Below, piece by piece: positions 59,234 to 64,000 of a DNA stretch of 64,000 bases (its first letter is position 1; every line of letters starts with the position of its first letter). The stretch spans positions 2,410,588 to 2,474,587 of the forward strand of contig CM018603.1 in the NCBI GenBank assembly GCA_009192285.1, read 5' to 3'. The notes under the pieces are model-generated. The model searched no databases and had not been told where the DNA came from. It saw nothing but the letters and a program-made list of their open reading frames with translations. Made by a program: the position numbers and the translations under genes. Origin of the DNA: Morchella semilibera. Taxonomy: Eukaryota > Ascomycota > Pezizomycetes > Pezizales > Morchellaceae.

Positions 59234-61454
59234 ATGCCTTCAACCGAAAGCACATGTATATACTATATCCTTCTACCAGCAGATATAGATGATTCTTTTC
59301 TGACCTTTCTTTAGCTCCCCGTATCAGTGGAAGCGATGTATTAGCTGCCCGGGAAGAATTCCAAAACATTTACCACGAGCAAAACCTTGATTTCATAAAA
59401 ACTAGGTGGATGAGTTGCTCTGATTACCAACGAACGCATCACATTCTCCTGTGTTTTGCGGATATCGAAGAATTTTACTACATGCTTGGAATTCCCATAT
59501 GCATAACAACTCCTGTAGGTTAGAGGTAAATCCTTACTCTTGTGTACATTACTAACGGCACTCAAGGAGGAGTTAAGACTTCAACATCTTTTACCAGAGC
59601 TAGTCATTAAAGACATGATAATCAAGGATTCTATCTTCGAAATGATGGACACCTATGCTACTACTAGCCCGCCTGAACTTTTATATGTTGACTTAAATGC
59701 CGCGCTCGAGTCTATAAAACGACATTCTTTAAGTCACCCTGATGCTCGCACCGATATGAGAATGGTATTTTCTTTTAAAGACGAAAGAGTTTGGGGTAAA
59801 GTTGTGGAAGCTAGATCAAAATCACAACTATCTGAGAAGGATATTGAGAGACTAGCCATCATTCAAGAAAGCGGACTGTTTACGAGCGAAAATTTAGGGC
59901 TCTTGATAATCGAACGTCAGCTACAACTATATAAGTTTTTAGGAGTCCTCATAAGGTACCTACAAGGGCGAGCAGTGGCTGATCACCTCATGAACCAATG
60001 CCCTGGAGGTAGCAGAAATCTCATCATGTGTACGAGAGACAGTGGGAAATATTTCAGCTCTCTCTCAGATAGTGGAAAGGGAAAACTCTCCGCAGTTATC
60101 TTGGACGCCCAAGCCGCTTCTATCTGGGCAAATGACCATGTTAAATTCCTCCTAAATGAACCATTGTATCTCTATTACTCCGTCAATAACTTCTACATGT
60201 CTCACAGCATCCATCACCCAGATGCAGCATCCATAAAAGCTAGATGTGATCCCATCGCAGTCGCCTCCTCTTCTGTTATCAATTTCCTTGTGGATGCGTT
60301 CTCAGCGAATGCGTATTGGAATTACATCAACAAACTCTTGTTAGGAGATTTATTTCTCACGGATCCTGCTAGGATTTGGCACACCTCCTGGAAGGAGCTC
60401 AGCCGCGCACTGGCTAGGTTTCGTTGGTTCTTAGTGACCGATCCGAACTACACTAAATATTACACTGTGAATTTGGCCGACCCAGGGGGCATACCTGACA
60501 AGAATCCCCCGAATATGATTCTCAAAAAGCCGATACTGGGAGATTTTGAAGAGAAATCGGAGCTCACAGAGATACTGGAAGATTTAAAGGGGGAAGCGGA
60601 GCTCACAACTTTGATGTTGTTGCTCGCGGATGCGGCATTTACCCACCAGAGTGTTTCCAAAGTATTAAAGCAGATAAATGCGTATATGGAAAGAGTTCCG
60701 CAGGCCCCGTAAGAACATTTCGGAGAGGCTAGGAGAATCCTTGGCTATTGTTTCTATGGCCTCTGAGTTTATGGATCGATGTGAAGAACTATGGGGTTTG
60801 CAAAGATTGACATCCGCTATGATATACACCCCCCCAGAGGGTGTATATGGTCCGGGGCCTGTTTGGACGACGCTGGATTGGGCGAGCTGGTATTTTCCAA
60901 AACTTGGCCTGAAGGGGAATTATCTCAACGCCACCGGGAGATTCGCTCAAATAGCATATGCGTGTATAAATGAGTTAATCCAGAACCATGAAGAGGGCAC
61001 AAAAGCTCTGCCAGGAAAACTACTCATATCATTTCAGCCTGCACAGAGCAGAGGTCGGAAACCCGAGTCCACCAACCCGACGCCTAAGAAAACGACTTCT
61101 TCAACTATGTCCGGGACGAGCTCGGCTACTTCTGCGCCTCCTACCCTTACAATCACTGTATCAGCCTCCGCCCTTAAAACCTTTCGCAAGATCTTCCGCG
61201 CCGAGCTTGACGGCACTATTACATGGCCCGCATTCAAGTATGCTATGGGTGAGGCTGGGTTCAATGTCCGAAAACTCAATCCAAACATGGCAAGACTTGA
61301 TTCGCTTCGTCAGAAGCATGGTCGGGAGCCCATCAATATTTGTAGCCCGTACCCAAATGACCGATTTGAGAGTTGGACGCTATTAAAACTGAACTTAAAG
61401 CTTACAAGCCAATACGGCTGGACTCGGTCGACATTCACACCCGAGAAAAACTAG
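59234..61454 (+). CDS. Fungal-specific hypothetical protein with conserved C-terminal module, frame broken once
   Basis: Exons 59234-59255, 59315-59514 and 59567 onward join in phase: MPSTEST, then PRISGSDVLAAREEFQNIYH, then EELRLQHLLPELVIKDMI. The second intron has a TACTAAC branch site. The first frame closes at 60712; the following part (KNISERLGESLAIVSMASEF onward) lies one frame away. Removing one C from the CCCC run at 60706-60709 would join them. The C-terminal module, ALKTFRKIFRAELDGTITWP then AFKYAMGEAGFNV, and EPINICSPYPNDRFESW, matches a widespread uncharacterised family expanded in filamentous ascomycetes. A basic Ser/Thr linker precedes it. There is no signal peptide or membrane segment. 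Function is unknown. Whether the break is real or a base-call error is undecided. Confidence 0.75.
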
Positions 61455-63082
61455 CTAGTGATAGAAACACATATTTGAGGATAAATTATCATAACGTTTG
61501 GTGACACTATTCAAGCTTATAGTGCCAGATTTAAGGGCAGTCCGAAAAAGCCATGCAAATACATGTGGTACATTTCCTTTATTAAAGCAATGCGCATGCT
61601 ACACGTACATGTAGTACTTGGTGTAGTCTTCGTATATGTACATAGTATTCGACGGAACTACTACTACATGTGTATAGTTTTAACTTAGATGCACCAAATA
61701 TACAGGCCACATGTACATGTCGTATCACATATTGTTTAGAAAAGACAAGACCAGCTCCTGTATTGGATCAAAAACATGTAGTGGCGCGATTATGCTTATG
61801 TTTTAATAGTGTGCCGACCCCCCCCCGCCCCCCCCCCCCCCCAAGGGCTCTTCTACTCTTTTTGAGCGCTCATTCTATACCACAAAGCCGAGAACTTAGT
61901 ATGAAGCAAAAACAGTCATATTGGCTACAGATTCATAGAGCCTGATCGAAGTCTACATGTCTATACGCTTCAAAATTTCGCTCATTATATAAATTATATT
62001 TTCCGGGCTAGAAAATCCCTAAGAGATTATATACATGTATATACATGAATATGTAGCTTGCTTCACTGGCAGACTCTCCCATTCGGTGGCACCCTATATT
62101 CAGGCTGCAAACAAATGGGGCAGAGGCTAGGAAGGCTATGAGAGCCGGGGGATGCCATGGGGAGGCTGGGGGTATATGTAATGTAACGAGACCATACTCT
62201 TCTTTTTTGTGATCTTTTTTTTGTGAACTTTTTTTTGTGATCTTTTTTTTGTGATCTTTTTTTGTGATCTTTTTTTTGTGATCTTTTTTTTGTGATCTTT
62301 TTTTTGTGATCTTTTTTTTGTGATCTTTTCTTGCGGTCTTTTTTTTTGTGGTCTTTTTTCTTGTGGTCTTTTTTTGTGATCATTTTTTTGTTCTTTCTTT
62401 CTGTTATGTTTTTGCTTTCGTGTTTCTTTCTTTTCTTTTTGAGTGGAAGGGGGTTGAAGGCTGTTGGGGTCGAAATGCCATGAAAAGGCTGTTATAGTGT
62501 AGGCCAAAGACCATCCGGCAGTGGAAATACAGGAGAGGGTGATCAACAGTAACAGGGGATCGTGGCCCTTTTATAGACGGGTACGTTGTGGTGTATTGCA
62601 TAGAATTTTAATTTCCTGCTAGGAGAACTACCGATCATATGATCCGTGGAGGTTTTCAAATTCTATAGATCAATTTAAATGATGTCGTTGCCGGAGAAGA
62701 GTCAACCTACCACACTAGACCTCTTGTGTAGTGTAGCTACATATTGTATTGTGCGAAAGCAGAGGTAACGAAGGCAAAGTGCATGTACTTAATCATGTGG
62801 TGCTCCCTAGAACTCCAATCGGATGCTCCATTCCAACATAGAATTTACGCAATTGGTAGATCTACCTCAAACCCCGAGTGACTCACCGTGACACAACCCT
62901 AACCCAGATCGTTGCTATCTCAGTCCGGATCAAAATGTTTGATACCCCTCCCCCACCTTCCCCGTTTCCATCCAACCATAATAAACCCGCCAACCTGCCC
63001 ACTAGTACAACCTTTTTTTTCTTCCGTCCCCTTTCCTCCCTCGTTATCTCCATTTTAAAGAGCTGCGAAAGGTAAGGAAACA
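61455..63082. other. Spacer with a T8GTGATC minisatellite
   Basis: No gene is recognised. It holds TACATGTA near 61607 and 62033, a C-rich run (61819-61842), the minisatellite listed separately, and the T- and C-rich 5' flank of the seryl-tRNA synthetase gene. Confidence 0.5.
62203..62385. repeat. Minisatellite, unit about T(7-8)GTGATC
   Basis: About a dozen tandem units of 13-16 bp, with variants (GTGAAC, GCGGTC, GTGGTC) towards the right side. On the minus strand it reads as Lys-rich DHKKK repeats, which are not a credible protein. Confidence 0.9.
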
Positions 63083-64000
63083 ATGCTTGACGTTCTCAGC
63101 TTTATTGAGTCCAGGGGCGGAAACCCCGAAGCCATCCGCGAGAGCCAGCGCCGCAGACATGCTCCTGTCGAAGCTGTGGACGAGGTGATCACGATGTTTG
63201 AGGAGGCGAGAGTCGGTGAGTAGAGCAGCTCTTTTGCGACGGGACACTTTATTGGTGGTGGTAGGCTTGCTTACTGACGAGGGGACCTGCAGCAAGATAC
63301 AATGTCAACCAGAAGGGGAGCGAGATCAACACCAACCAAAAGGAAATTGGGGCTAAGAAGAAGGTGACTACTTGCCTGCCCGTCATGAGATATCACACCT
63401 ACACAAGCCAACTAACCACCCCAAACCATAGGCCAAGGAGGATGCCTCCGAGCTTCTCGAGAAGAAGACCAAGCTCGAAGCCGAGAAGAAGGAACTCGAG
63501 CTTCTCGCCGTCGAGAAGGAAAAGACTCTCAACGCAAAGCTGGGCACAATCGGGAACTTGGTCCACAACACTGTCCCAGTGAGCAACAATGAGGTACATT
63601 TACCCCCCCATCTCCTTCTCTACCTGAGGTACCCTATTATCTAACCCACCGGCCAGGACAACAACGAACTAATCCGTACCTGGGCGCCCCCTGGCGTTAC
63701 CCCTACCAAGCGCGACTGCCTCTCGCACCACGACGTCCTCACACGCCTAGACGGGTACGAAGCCGAGCGCGGCGTCAAGGTCGTCGGCCACCGCGGCTAC
63801 TTCCTCAAGCGCTGGGGTGTCTTCCTCAACCAGGCGCTCATCAACTATGGACTTGAGTTCCTCTCCAGCAAAGGCTACACGCCTCTGCAGGCACCCCAGT
63901 TCATGCTCAAGGACATGATGGCCAAGACAGCCCAGCTCGAACAGTTTGACGAGGAGCTCTACAAAGTCATTGACGGCGACGAGCAGAACGACAAGTACCT
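63083..64000 (+). CDS. SES1: Seryl-tRNA synthetase, cytosolic, N-terminal part (3' truncated by window edge)
   Basis: The enzyme charges tRNA-Ser with serine. Exons 63083-63215, 63293-63363, 63432-63593 and 63657 to the window end keep frame. The protein starts MLDVLSFIESRGGNPEAIRE, then RRHAPVEAVDEVITMFEEA, the family N-terminus. Residues about 35-105 form the two-helix coiled-coil arm that grips the tRNA (KEDASELLEKKTKLEAEKKE). The catalytic domain begins after NTVPVSNNEDNNELIRTWAP and includes HHDVLTRLDGYEAERGVKV, GHRGYFLKRWGVFLNQALIN and LQAPQFMLKDMM. Class II motifs 2 and 3 lie beyond the window. The second exon is 71 nt. Identification is secure. Confidence 0.97.

Noticed and set aside
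62203-62385. CRISPR-like array
   Set aside because: Units are contiguous and T-rich with no spacers, and the context is fungal; it is a minisatellite.
62063-62546. Lys/Asp/His repeat protein on the minus strand
   Set aside because: It is produced entirely by the T8GTGATC minisatellite.

Overview
This window looks like nuclear DNA of a filamentous ascomycete, most likely an early-diverging, repeat-rich lineage such as the Pezizomycetes (truffle-like). The genes carry short spliceosomal introns (about 40-90 nt, GTRNGT donors, CTAAC-like branch sites, YAG acceptors). The recognisable products are fungal: the exomer subunit BCH1, the kinase SCH9, HIR3, PER1, and fungal-only hypothetical families. 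Gene density is low, about one gene per 4 kb. The long spacers are full of microsatellites, homopolymers and the palindrome TACATGTA. The species is an inference, not something read from the sequence.

Layout. 1-664: 3' end of phosphoacetylglucosamine mutase (+). 2164-2863: small secreted double-psi beta-barrel protein (-). 2864-7355: GC-rich, low-complexity spacer with a possible tRNA-derived element. 7356-8495: PER1, GPI-anchor lipid remodelling (-). 8496-13066: microsatellite-rich spacer. 13067-17545: SCH9-type AGC kinase (+). 17546-23772: simple repeats, one small two-exon gene (20031-20422, -) and two TA-flanked MITEs. 23773-24507: hypothetical gene with a Cys-rich N-terminus (-). 24508-34220: gene-poor, AT-richer desert. 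34221-36554: acidic conserved fungal protein (+). 39546-40161: decayed PD-(D/E)XK-like family member (+). 41548-43730: kinesin (-). 46642-47955: intact lineage-specific ORF (+). 49124-51574: BCH1/ChAPs (-). 52326-58116: HIR3 (-). 59234-61454: fungal-specific hypothetical gene (+). 63083-64000: 5' part of seryl-tRNA synthetase (+).

There is no operon-like or metabolic cluster. The conserved genes are housekeeping functions: cell-wall precursor synthesis, GPI anchors, TOR-linked signalling, spindle motor, exomer traffic, histone regulation and translation. HIR3 and the 59234 gene are divergent and share a 1.1 kb promoter region dense in TACATGTA.

The most notable non-gene signals are: the strong excess of TACATGTA, confined to non-coding DNA; two MITE families with transition-type divergence between their inverted repeats; a pair of related short foldback repeats; and four genes whose frame breaks at a G or C run, in each case as if one base were extra. 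I found no obvious new multi-gene system. The hypothetical genes and repeats are the parts worth following up.
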